Source of the DNA: Candidatus Iainarchaeum sp.
GTDB lineage: Archaea; Iainarchaeota; Iainarchaeia; Iainarchaeales; GCA-2688035
Direction: 5' to 3'
NCBI GenBank assembly: GCA_026396975.1
Contig: JAPLVT010000053.1
Location: forward strand, 1 to 16,043
Length of the DNA: 16,043 nt
Notes under the pieces: generated by a model
Seen by the model: only the letters and a program-made list of their open reading frames with translations
Database searches by the model: none
What the model was told of the DNA's origin: nothing
Program-made: the position numbers and the translations under genes
Shown here: positions 6,294 through 13,597 of the stretch, one piece after another
Position numbering within the stretch: position 1 is the stretch's first letter
Layout: each line of letters starts with the position of its first letter

Positions 6294-7511
6294 ATGGCTG
6301 AAAAAGAAGCGAAGAAAAAGGGAAAAAAGCCCAAAGAGAATAAGGCAAAGCCGAAAGAAGCGGAGCCGGAAGTGCAGAGGCCTCCCGCGGGAAAAGAGGA
6401 ATGGGAAAGCCTCGGGCTGCCGAAAGCCATAGCGGACGAAGTCGCAAAGGTCGCGGAAGAACGCAGGTTCAACAAGCAGAAAACAGAGGCATTCTTCAAC
6501 GCAGTGAAGGAAAAATTCGGCGGATTGCTCGTGGAGCCCGGCGAAGCGGTTGGCATTGTTGCCGCACAGAGCCTCGGGGAACCTGGCACACAGCTGACGC
6601 TCAGGACAAAGCACTACGCTGGAGCAGCGGAAGTCAGCGTCGGAAGCGGAATCCAGCGCGTGGAAGAAATAGTCGACGGCAGGAGCAAGGCAAAATACTC
6701 CACAATGACAATCTTTTTTAACCCGCCGCTCTCGAAAGACAGGGACAAGCTTGAGCGCTTCGCGCGCACTCTTATAGACGTCAGGGTTTCGGACGTAGTG
6801 AAAATGGACGAGGACTTCACGAACAACAAGGTAACGCTAACACTTATTTCGGAACAGGTAAAGGAAAAGAAAATAGACGAAAGGGAATTCCTGGGAAAAA
6901 TGAAGAAAAGCATCAGGAACGCGAAAACACGCCAGAGGGGCGACAGCATTGACTTCTTTTTCAGCAAGAGGGAACCGCTGCTCCGCATAAGGAGAAACAT
7001 GCTTAAGTTGCTGAACAGCAGGGCGCAGGGAGTAAGGGGAATAAACAAAGTGCTTGTGGCAAAAGACGGCGGCGAGTTTGTGGTTAAAACAAGCGGCAGC
7101 AGCCTCAAGGGAGTGCAGAAGCTGGAGGAAGTGAACGTAGCGAAAACTGAAACAAACGACATAATGGAAGCGAGCAAGACACTCGGCATCGAGGCGGGCA
7201 GGACAATGATAGTGAACGAGCTGCACAAAACTCTTAAAGACAACAATATTTCCATTGATATACGGCACCTGCTGCTGCTTGCCGACCTCATGACATTCAG
7301 CGGTGAAGTGAAAGGAATAGTAAGGACAGGAATCACGAGGGAAAAAGCCTCACCGTTCGCGAGAGCGGCGTTCGAGGAGACAGTGAAGCACCTGCTGGAC
7401 GCGAGCTTCAAGGGCGAAAGGGAAGAGCTGCAGGGAGTAGTGGAAAACATCATTGTCGGGCAGCCCATAAAAGTCGGCACGGGAATAGTCGAATTGATAA
7501 TGAAAAAATGA
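6294..7511 (+). CDS. rpoA2: DNA-directed RNA polymerase subunit A'' (RpoA C-terminal part)
   Basis: This 405-residue protein completes the RpoA clamp, trigger loop and jaw. Residues 1-30 are a Lys/Glu/Pro-rich extension (MAEKEAKKKGKK...) not typical of the family core. The conserved body follows: VEPGEAVGIVAAQSLGEPGT (about 80-99), then TLRTKHYAGAAE, the trigger-loop region (family usually FHYAG, here KHYAG). Then come QRVEEIVDGR and, near the C-terminus, LMTFSGEVKGIVRTGI and FEETVKHLLDAS. The first 12 residues and the bases encoding them are nearly identical to leader peptide 1 upstream of rpoA1. ATG 6294 sits in a GTGGTTTTATGGC context. No truncation seen. Confidence 0.96.
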   Translation: MAEKEAKKKGKKPKENKAKPKEAEPEVQRPPAGKEEWESLGLPKAIADEVAKVAEERRFNKQKTEAFFNAVKEKFGGLLVEPGEAVGIVAAQSLGEPGTQLTLRTKHYAGAAEVSVGSGIQRVEEIVDGRSKAKYSTMTIFFNPPLSKDRDKLERFARTLIDVRVSDVVKMDEDFTNNKVTLTLISEQVKEKKIDEREFLGKMKKSIRNAKTRQRGDSIDFFFSKREPLLRIRRNMLKLLNSRAQGVRGINKVLVAKDGGEFVVKTSGSSLKGVQKLEEVNVAKTETNDIMEASKTLGIEAGRTMIVNELHKTLKDNNISIDIRHLLLLADLMTFSGEVKGIVRTGITREKASPFARAAFEETVKHLLDASFKGEREELQGVVENIIVGQPIKVGTGIVELIMKK

Positions 7512-7660
7512 AAACTGGGAGCGAAAAAGGCGGCAACGGGGGCAACCAGGCTGGCAATAAAAAAAAAGAAAATAGTGTGAGGCTGCGGCAAACAAAGGGA
7601 TTGCAAAATTTGCGGAACAAAAAAATTGCGGATGGCAAAACTGGAAGTGATTGTTTTTGA
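7508..7660 (+). CDS. Possible 50-residue Lys/Asn/Gly-rich protein between rpoA2 and rpl30e
   Basis: An uninterrupted 50-codon frame starts at an ATG overlapping the rpoA2 stop (ATGA, 7508-7511). It ends at a TGA overlapping the proposed TTG start of rpl30e (TTGA, 7657-7660). It encodes MKTGSEKGGNGGNQAGNKKK and continues basic to ...GKTGSDCF. There is no recognised domain, membrane segment or signal. The gap would otherwise be a 145-bp purine-rich spacer, in which open frames arise easily, so this is tentative. The overlaps at both ends are what make it worth listing. Confidence 0.3.
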   Translation: MKTGSEKGGNGGNQAGNKKKENSVRLRQTKGLQNLRNKKIADGKTGSDCF

Positions 7661-7980
7661 GCGACGCGGAAGTTGGGAAGGAGCTGAGAAGGGCTGTTGA
7701 CAGCGGAAAAGTGCTGTTCGGCCTGCGGGAAGCCAGGAAAAGTATTTTAAAAGGCACCGCCCAACTGGTTATTGTAAGCGCTAATGCCAAAAAGGGAGAA
7801 AGCGAAACAGTGCGGCAATTGTGCGGCACCTCAAGCGCCCCCTTTTACCAGTTCAACGCTACTGGCTTGCAGCTCGGCTCCCTTTGCGGAAAACCGTTCG
7901 TGGTTTCGTTCGCAACAGTGGAAAAAGCCGGCAAAAGCAAGCTGTTGGAAGCAGCGGCACAAAAGAAAGGCAAGCAGTGA
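7657..7980 (+). CDS. rpl30e: Ribosomal protein L30e (eL30)
   Basis: This protein of about 107 residues has the L7Ae/L30e RNA-binding fold of the large subunit. Family segments are SGKVLFGLREARKSILKGTAQLVIVSANA and a conserved QLGSLCGKPFVV core near the C-terminal third. The start is a TTG. GGAAGTGAT (7643-7651), one mismatch from GGAGGTGAT, lies 5 bases before TTG 7657, while TTG 7651 overlaps it; 7657 is therefore preferred. The position between rpoA2 and nusA is the standard archaeal location. The C-terminus is Lys-rich and slightly extended. Confidence 0.9.
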   Translation: MSDAEVGKELRRAVDSGKVLFGLREARKSILKGTAQLVIVSANAKKGESETVRQLCGTSSAPFYQFNATGLQLGSLCGKPFVVSFATVEKAGKSKLLEAAAQKKGKQ

Positions 7981-7988
7981 CAGCGGGA

Positions 7989-8402
7989 ATGCGGCTTACA
8001 AGCAGCGAGATTTTTTACCTGAACGCGTTGAACAGCGCCAGTGGCGCAAACGCGAGGGATTGCGTTGTAATAGGCAACACGATTGCCTTCCTCGTCAGGA
8101 AGGGCGAGATTGGCAGGGCGATCGGCAAAAACGCCGAAAGCGCGAAAGCGCTCGGGAAAAAACTGGGATTGAACGTTGAGATATTGGAATACAGCGAGGA
8201 TGCAACAGAGTTCATCAAAAAAGCGCTTTACAACATAAAAATAGACGAGGTAAAAATTTTGGAAAGAAACTGCAAAAAAATAGCGCTGCTCGTCGCTGAC
8301 AGCGAGAACAAGAGGAAGCTTCAGGGCAGCAGCGGCAGAATAAAAAGGATAAAAGCACTCGCGCAAAGGGATTATAAAATAGAGGAAATAAAAATAAGGT
8401 GA
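7989..8402 (+). CDS. nusA: Archaeal NusA-like transcription elongation/termination factor (KH domains)
   Basis: This 137-residue protein is the short archaeal form, comprising KH domains only. KH1 shows GEIGRAIGKNAES (GxxG as GKNA, about residues 39-51). KH2 is more divergent but retains a GSSG at the GxxG place before RIKRIKALAQRDYKIEEIKI. ATG 7989 fits the family N-terminus (MRLTSSEIFYLNAL). GTG 7977, which overlaps the L30e stop as GTGA, is the alternative start and would add four residues. Its place between rpl30e and rps12 is the conserved archaeal order. Confidence 0.9.
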   Translation: MRLTSSEIFYLNALNSASGANARDCVVIGNTIAFLVRKGEIGRAIGKNAESAKALGKKLGLNVEILEYSEDATEFIKKALYNIKIDEVKILERNCKKIALLVADSENKRKLQGSSGRIKRIKALAQRDYKIEEIKIR

Positions 8403-8447
8403 AAAAGGCGCAATAAGCGAGCGGAAAAAAAGGGAAATTGCTTTTAA

Positions 8448-8453
8448 AGGTGA
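8448..8453 (+). promoter_or_regulatory. Shine-Dalgarno AGGTGA for rps12
   Basis: AGGTGA lies 8 bases upstream of ATG 8462 and fixes that start against upstream in-frame alternatives. CTTTTAAAGG just before it (8441-8450) is AT-rich and palindromic, possibly a promoter element. Confidence 0.6.
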
Positions 8454-8461
8454 AAAAAATT

Positions 8462-8890
8462 ATGGCAAGCGGGGAATTCGCGGCGGGAAAACTCGGCAGC
8501 GACAGGAACAAGTGGAAAATGAAAGACCCTTACTTCAAAAGGAGAAAGCTGCACCTGAGGGACAAGTACAACCTGCTCGAGGGCTCGCCGCAGGCCAGGG
8601 GCATTGTAATTGAAAAGAGGGGCGTTGAGGCAAAACAGCCGAACAGCGGAATAAGGAAATGCGTCAGGGTGCAGCTGATAAAGAACGGCAAGCAGCTGAC
8701 AGCGCTCGCGCCATACGACGGCGCGATAAAGTTCATCGACGAGCACGACGAAGTAATGGTCGAGGGCATCGGCGGCGCAAAGCACGGCCCGAAGGGAGAC
8801 CTTTGGGGAGTGAAATACAGGGTAACGCACGTAAACGGCCAGAGCCTTGAAATGCTGCGCACCGGAAGGAAGGAGAAGATAAAGAGGTAA
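8462..8890 (+). CDS. rps12: Ribosomal protein S12 (uS12)
   Basis: This 142-residue decoding-centre protein of the small subunit shows LLEGSPQARGIVIEKRGVEAKQPNSGIRKCVRVQLIKNGKQ-type core signatures. KQPNSGIRK forms the conserved decoding loop, and IDEHDEVMVEGIGG follows. The N-terminus carries the archaeal basic extension, and the C-terminus ends in the typical GRKEKIKR. Length and order (before rps7 and EF-2) are those of the archaeal str-like operon. Confidence 0.97.
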   Translation: MASGEFAAGKLGSDRNKWKMKDPYFKRRKLHLRDKYNLLEGSPQARGIVIEKRGVEAKQPNSGIRKCVRVQLIKNGKQLTALAPYDGAIKFIDEHDEVMVEGIGGAKHGPKGDLWGVKYRVTHVNGQSLEMLRTGRKEKIKR

Positions 8891-8943
8891 AGCCAAGCGG
8901 CAAAAGAAATGGAGCGCAGGAAAAATTTCACACGGTGTTTTTT

Positions 8944-9546
8944 ATGGCAATTGTTTTTGGAAAATACGACAGCGGAAATGTCCAGATTGCGGACATCACT
9001 CTTTCAAAGTACATCAACTTTGACACAAAGCTGTTCCCCCACACCTTCGGCAGAAGCGCGAGAAGGCACTTCGAAAAGGGAAAAATGAGCATCATCGAGA
9101 GGCTCATCAACAAGATAATGAGGAGCGGCCAGGGAAAGAAAAAAATGAGCGGAAAATTCATCAGGGGAAGGGGCAGCTGCGGAAAAAAACTCCAGGCGAT
9201 ACAGATTGTCGAGGACGCTTTTGCCATTGTTGAAACCCGCACAAAGCAGAACCCGCTTCAGGTGCTCGTGAAGGCGATAGAGAACGCGGCGCCGCGGGAA
9301 GACACAACAAAAATCAAGAGAGGCGGCATAAGTTATGCCGTTGCTGTTGACGTTGCCCCCCTAAAGAGGATCGACGAGGCGCTGAAGAACATCGCGCTCG
9401 CGGGATTTGCCGGCAGCTTCAACAGGAAGAAAAGCGCCAGCGAGGCGCTTGCGGAAGAGCTGATTGCGGCTTCGAAAGAGGACCCAAAGAGCCTAAGCGT
9501 CAAGAGAAGGGACGAAGTGGAAAGGGTAGCGAAGAGCAGCAGGTAA
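8944..9546 (+). CDS. rps7: Ribosomal protein S7 (uS7)
   Basis: This 200-residue small-subunit head protein contacts 16S rRNA and the E/P site region. The core runs from SIIERLINKIMRSGQGKKK through FAIVETRTKQNPLQVLVKAIENAAPREDT and GGISYAVAVDVAPLKRIDEAL. An archaeal Lys/Arg-rich tail ends VERVAKSSR. ATG 8944 (MAIVFGKY) is chosen because of the ACGGTGTTTTTTATGGC context shared with EF-2; ATG 8935 is in frame but less likely. The following T-run (9582-9595) may end transcripts. Confidence 0.96.
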   Translation: MAIVFGKYDSGNVQIADITLSKYINFDTKLFPHTFGRSARRHFEKGKMSIIERLINKIMRSGQGKKKMSGKFIRGRGSCGKKLQAIQIVEDAFAIVETRTKQNPLQVLVKAIENAAPREDTTKIKRGGISYAVAVDVAPLKRIDEALKNIALAGFAGSFNRKKSASEALAEELIAASKEDPKSLSVKRRDEVERVAKSSR

Positions 9547-9714
9547 AAAAGGCGCTGCACCAGCAAGAGGCGGAAAAAGCATTTCTTATTTTTTAATCAG
9601 GCTAAAAAACCAAAATAAACAATTACCCAAAAAAAACAATTTAAAAAAAACAGCAACAGGAAATGCAAAAAAAATTTGAAAAAAAACTGCAATTGAAAAT
9701 GCAGCGGTGTTTTT
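9547..9714 (+). promoter_or_regulatory. rps7-EF-2 intergenic region with AT-rich promoter candidate and small hairpin
   Basis: This 168-bp very A-rich spacer includes AATTTAAAAA (9639-9648), which could be a TATA element for EF-2. A 5-bp stem CTGCA/TGCAG (9687-9691 and 9700-9704) ends ten bases before the ATG, and the motif CGGTGTTTTTATGGC sits at the start. No ORF supported. Confidence 0.35.
9582..9595 (+). terminator. T-rich stretch after rps7
   Basis: TTTCTTATTTTTT follows the S7 stop by about 35 bases. Archaeal termination often occurs at T-tracts without a hairpin. No strong stem is seen immediately upstream, so the call is weak. Confidence 0.35.
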
Positions 9715-12700
9715 ATGGCCAAGAGAGAGGAAATGGTGAAGATTGCCGAAAAGCTGATGAACACGAGGGCAAACATCAGGAACATCGGCACCGTTGCCCA
9801 CATCGACCACGGAAAATGCGTTGCCCCCCATAGCCGGGTTCAGCTTGCTGACGGCAGGGTGCTGAGTGCAGAGCAATTGTATGCTGAAAGCGTTCTCTCC
9901 GGGGAAAAGGTCAGGGAAACTAAAAGTGAAACTATTTTTGCGCTGAAAAAACCCATAACAGTTTTTTCCGTTAACCGCAATACAGGCAAAATTGAAAAAA
10001 AGTGCATTTCGCACGCTTGGAAATTGCGGGGCGGAAAGACGCTAAGGGTTTCGCTCAGGAATGGGAATACTATTTCAACAACGCCGGAGCACAAGTACCT
10101 TGTTTTTGACGGCATTAAATTCGGCTTCAAAGAGGCCAAAGAACTGCGCATCGGGGAAAGAATAACTGTTGCAAGAAAGCTTTCCTGCGAAAGTGGGATT
10201 AACATTGAAGCGGAAGCACTCCGGCTGCTGGCGCAGAAGCGGTTCTACGTGTTTCTGGACAAGCAAAGCAGGGAAGCGCTTAAACTGAAAATTCTGGAGA
10301 AAGGCCTGCCTTTCTTTTGCGCGGCAACCAAAAGAGAAATCAAAAAGAGCACTTTCACGCACTGCCTGAACAAGGGCAGATATCTGCTTTCTGATTTTGT
10401 GTCGCTGTGCACTTGCATTGGTTTTGGGCTGGAAGAGGCATCCGGCTGGATTGAAAGAATAGGGCTGAAAGACAGCGTGAAAATGCGCTGGCCCGTGAAC
10501 TGGCGTGAAATGTTTCATTTGGCGGGCCTTATGATAGGAGACGGCTCGTACAATAGATTCGTTGTCGGAAAACCTGCACTTAGGAAGCGCTTTGAAGGAA
10601 TCTGCCTGCAGCTTGGATTCGTGCCGATTGAAAGAAATTATCCGCCCAAGACATTTGAATACCAGACGAACACAACGCTCCTGCATGTGCTTAACGCGCT
10701 TTTTGACTACCCCCTGCGCAAAAAATCGCGCAATGTAAGGATATCGAGCTTCGCAAAGCAAGCACCCGATGGCCTGCTTGCAGAAATGCTGAAAGCATAC
10801 TTTGACTGCGACGGCACTGTTGAAAAATCGCGCTCCGCGGTTTCAATCTCAACAGCAAGCACGCAAATGATGCAGGACCTGCAGTTGGCATTGCCAAGGT
10901 TTGGCTGCATGCCTGTTGTCGGGAAAAAAAACACAGTCTACATTGCAGGCAACAACGTGCAAAATTTCATCCAAAACATAGGGTTCAGCTTGGAAGAGAA
11001 AATGCACAAAGCCGAGGCACTGGGCGCGGCATCCGTGGGAAGCGTTGTTTGCGATACTGTGCCGTGCAGCGGCTTCAGAAAAATAAGGGAAGCCACGGGG
11101 AAAAGCAAGGAAAGCATTAGCCACCACTATTACAAATATGAAAACCTTGTTTACGCCCCACAGAGAAACACATACGCCCAGATTATGGCAACCCTGGTGA
11201 AAGAGGCGGCAATCAGTGTTCCATGCATTGACGAATTGGCGTTCATAGAAATAAAAGGCATCACTGAAGAGCACGAGGAAACAGTTTACGATTTCAGCGT
11301 TCCGGAAAACCAGAATTTTGTTGCCGAAGGAATCGTGATACACAATACCACGCTCTCCGACAACCTGATTGCAGCCGCAGGGCTGATGAGCAACGAGCTT
11401 GCAGGAAAGCAGCTTGTAATGGACTTTTACGAGCTGGAGCAGCAAAGGGGCATCACAATAAACGCCGCGAACATCAGCTTGGTGCACACAATCGGCGGCC
11501 AAGAGTACCTTATCAACCTCATTGACACTCCCGGGCACATTGACTTCGGGGGGGAAGTGATAAGGGCAATGAGGGCTGTTGACGGCGTCATACTTGTAGT
11601 TGACTCGGTTGAGGGCGTTATGCCGCAAACAGAAACAGTCATAAGGCAGGCGCTGAAAGAAAGGGTAAGGCCGGTTCTTTTCATCAACAAGGTCGACAGG
11701 CTTGTGAACGAGCTGCAGCTCAACGCCGAGCAGATGCAGGAAAGGTTCGTAAAAACAATCGCGCACGTGAACAAGCTTATCAAAGCGAACGCGCCAAAGG
11801 AATTTTCTGAAAAATGGCAGGTGAAAGTGCAGGAAGGAAGCGTCAGCTTCGGCAGCGCATACCACAAATGGGCTGTCGATGTTTACAGCATGAAGGAGAC
11901 AAACATCGGCTTCAAAGATATTTTCGAGTACTGCAAGAACGGCGACCAGAAGACACTCGCGAAAAGGAGCCCGCTGCACGCAACAGTTCTGGGCATGGTT
12001 GTAAAGCACCTGCCCTCGCCGATACAGGCGCAGCGGTACAGGACCGCGGCCATCTGGAGCGGCGACCCCGAGAGCGAGGTCGGCAAGGCAATGCTGACCT
12101 GCGACGAAAAAGGGCCTTTCTCAATGATGGTTACTGATGTAACGGTTGACCCGCACGCGGGCGACATTGCGACAGGGAGAATTTACAGCGGCACAATAAG
12201 GGGCAGCATGAAAGTGCGCTTGATGGGAATGCAGAAGGAAATCGGCATCCAACAGGTCGTGATTTTCATGGGCCCTGAGAGAGTAAAGGTCGAGCAGGTT
12301 CCCGCGGGAAACATCGCAGGACTTATTGGATTGAAAGAGGCTTATGCCGGGGAAACAATCAGCAGCATTGAGATGAAGCCGTTCGAGAGCTTCAAGAGCA
12401 CCGCAGAGCCGGTTATTACAATCAGCATCGAGCCCAAGCATACAAAAGACCTGCCAAAGCTAATTGAAACAATCAGGCAGATAACGAAAGAAGACCCGAA
12501 CGTGGTCGCATCGCTGAACCAGGAAACAGGCGAGCACCTCATCAGCGGAATGGGGGAACTGCACCTTGAAGTCACAAGATACAGGATTGAGGTCGACCAC
12601 AAGATCGCGATTGACGTGAGCAACCCGATTGTTGTTTACAGGGAGATGATCAACAAGAAGAGCCCTGTCCTTGAGGGAAAAAGCCCGAACAAGCACAACA

Positions 12701-13437
12701 AGTTCAAGATGGCAGCGGAAGCGATTCCAAAAGAGGTTCTTGAAAAGCTCGTTGAAGCAAAGATTAACGGGAAAATAAAGCCGAAGGACAAGGAAATGAT
12801 AGCAAAATTCGACGAGATGGGCTTTGACAAGGAAACCGCGAGGGGCATCTGGGCAGTGCACAACAATTGCGTGCTGGTGGACGCAACAAGGGGAATTGTC
12901 GCACTGCACGAAATCCGCGAACTGGTAATGCAGGGCTTCCAGGACGCCATGAACGAGGGGCCGCTCGCAAAGGAAAAATGCATGGGAGTAATGATTACGC
13001 TGCACGACGCAAAGCTGCACGAGGACGCGATCCACAGGGGACCAGCGCAGGTTCTTCCAGCGATTACGAGAACATGCTACGCTTGCATGCTGAGCGCCGA
13101 CCCGGTAATTCTCGAGCCGAAACAGACTCTTTTTATCACTGTGCCGAACGATTACATGGGCGCGGTCAGCAAGGAACTCGGCTCGCGCAGAACGCAGATA
13201 AGCGAGATGCGGCAGGAAGGCGACGCAACAATCTTCATCGCGAAAGCCCCAGTGAAAGAGCTGATAGGCTTCAGCGCTGACATCAGGGGAGCAACCCAGG
13301 GAAGGGCAGTCTGGACAGCGGAATACGCCGGCTACGAGCAGCTGCCGAGGGAAATGCAGCGCACCGTAATCGCCGAGGTAAGGAAAAGAAAAGGCCTTGA
13401 CCCGGAACCAAAGAGCGCGGAATTCTTTTTGGACTAA
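9715..13437 (+). CDS. fusA: Translation elongation factor 2 (aEF-2) precursor containing an intein
   Basis: The 1240-residue precursor yields a 730-residue EF-2, the normal archaeal size, after loss of a 510-residue intein (residues 35-544). EF-2 is the GTPase that drives ribosomal translocation. The G1 P-loop AHIDHGK|TTLSD is split by the intein; G2 RGITI, G3 DTPGHIDF and G4 NKVD are intact. The domain IV tip HEDAIHRGPAQV keeps the diphthamide His (codon 13033-13035, residue 1107 of the precursor, about 597 after splicing). Until spliced, the GTPase cannot bind GTP properly because G1 is interrupted (inference from the P-loop's role). It lies between rps7 and EF-1alpha, the standard context. 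The extein is AGG/AAG-rich like its neighbours, whereas the intein uses more TTT/TTG/ATT. Confidence 0.97.
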   Translation: MAKREEMVKIAEKLMNTRANIRNIGTVAHIDHGKCVAPHSRVQLADGRVLSAEQLYAESVLSGEKVRETKSETIFALKKPITVFSVNRNTGKIEKKCISHAWKLRGGKTLRVSLRNGNTISTTPEHKYLVFDGIKFGFKEAKELRIGERITVARKLSCESGINIEAEALRLLAQKRFYVFLDKQSREALKLKILEKGLPFFCAATKREIKKSTFTHCLNKGRYLLSDFVSLCTCIGFGLEEASGWIERIGLKDSVKMRWPVNWREMFHLAGLMIGDGSYNRFVVGKPALRKRFEGICLQLGFVPIERNYPPKTFEYQTNTTLLHVLNALFDYPLRKKSRNVRISSFAKQAPDGLLAEMLKAYFDCDGTVEKSRSAVSISTASTQMMQDLQLALPRFGCMPVVGKKNTVYIAGNNVQNFIQNIGFSLEEKMHKAEALGAASVGSVVCDTVPCSGFRKIREATGKSKESISHHYYKYENLVYAPQRNTYAQIMATLVKEAAISVPCIDELAFIEIKGITEEHEETVYDFSVPENQNFVAEGIVIHNTTLSDNLIAAAGLMSNELAGKQLVMDFYELEQQRGITINAANISLVHTIGGQEYLINLIDTPGHIDFGGEVIRAMRAVDGVILVVDSVEGVMPQTETVIRQALKERVRPVLFINKVDRLVNELQLNAEQMQERFVKTIAHVNKLIKANAPKEFSEKWQVKVQEGSVSFGSAYHKWAVDVYSMKETNIGFKDIFEYCKNGDQKTLAKRSPLHATVLGMVVKHLPSPIQAQRYRTAAIWSGDPESEVGKAMLTCDEKGPFSMMVTDVTVDPHAGDIATGRIYSGTIRGSMKVRLMGMQKEIGIQQVVIFMGPERVKVEQVPAGNIAGLIGLKEAYAGETISSIEMKPFESFKSTAEPVITISIEPKHTKDLPKLIETIRQITKEDPNVVASLNQETGEHLISGMGELHLEVTRYRIEVDHKIAIDVSNPIVVYREMINKKSPVLEGKSPNKHNKFKMAAEAIPKEVLEKLVEAKINGKIKPKDKEMIAKFDEMGFDKETARGIWAVHNNCVLVDATRGIVALHEIRELVMQGFQDAMNEGPLAKEKCMGVMITLHDAKLHEDAIHRGPAQVLPAITRTCYACMLSADPVILEPKQTLFITVPNDYMGAVSKELGSRRTQISEMRQEGDATIFIAKAPVKELIGFSADIRGATQGRAVWTAEYAGYEQLPREMQRTVIAEVRKRKGLDPEPKSAEFFLD
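9817..11346 (+). mobile_element. Intein in EF-2 P-loop with intact LAGLIDADG homing endonuclease
   Basis: The 510-residue intein has all expected blocks. Block A starts at Cys1 (CVAPHSRVQLADG). Block B is ISTTPEHKYLV with T..H. The first DOD motif is LAGLMIGDGSY (10519-10551) and the second LLAEMLKAYFDCDGTV (10774-10821), both keeping the acidic residues. Block F is EETVYDFSVPENQNFV, and block G GIVIHN has the penultimate His and terminal Asn at 11344-11346. Thr+1 (11347-11349) is the C-extein nucleophile. Splicing and endonuclease activity both look possible. No stop or frameshift. Confidence 0.95.
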
Positions 13438-13440
13438 GGC

Positions 13441-13481
13441 GCGGACTCCTTTTAGAAGTGCCTTAAAAGCCCTAAATCCGC
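13441..13481 (+). repeat. Weak two-part hairpin after EF-2
   Basis: GCGGA (13441-13445) can pair with TCCGC (13477-13481), and inside it CTTTTA (13449-13454) with TAAAAG (13464-13469). This could be an EF-2 3'-end structure; the stems are short and interrupted, so it may be chance. Confidence 0.3.
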
Positions 13482-13493
13482 CGAAATGGGCAT

Positions 13494-13597
13494 GCTTTTT
13501 AATATTTTCGTTAAAGGAGTATAGTATTGTATTTTGGGTTTCCAATTCCCTCCCACAAAAGAATTGGTGGCGAATTCGTAATTGGAGGTAATTTTCT
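13494..13597 (+). promoter_or_regulatory. EF-1alpha promoter and structured leader with strong Shine-Dalgarno
   Basis: CTTTTTAATATTTT (13495-13508) is a good TATA candidate; a start about 26 bases later would leave a roughly 70-nt leader. The SD GGAGGT (13584-13589) is 8 bases before ATG 13598. CCAATTC (13542-13548) pairs perfectly with GAATTGG (13561-13567). The loop contains CCCTCCC, complementary to the SD GGAGG. CCAATT can alternatively pair with AATTGG (13580-13585), which overlaps the SD. A translational switch is possible but unproven. Confidence 0.5.

Noticed and set aside
9817..11346. A free-standing LAGLIDADG homing endonuclease gene or group I intron in EF-2
   Set aside because: The frame is continuous with EF-2 on both sides and the splicing blocks and junction residues (Cys1, His-Asn, Thr+1) are present, so it is an intein.
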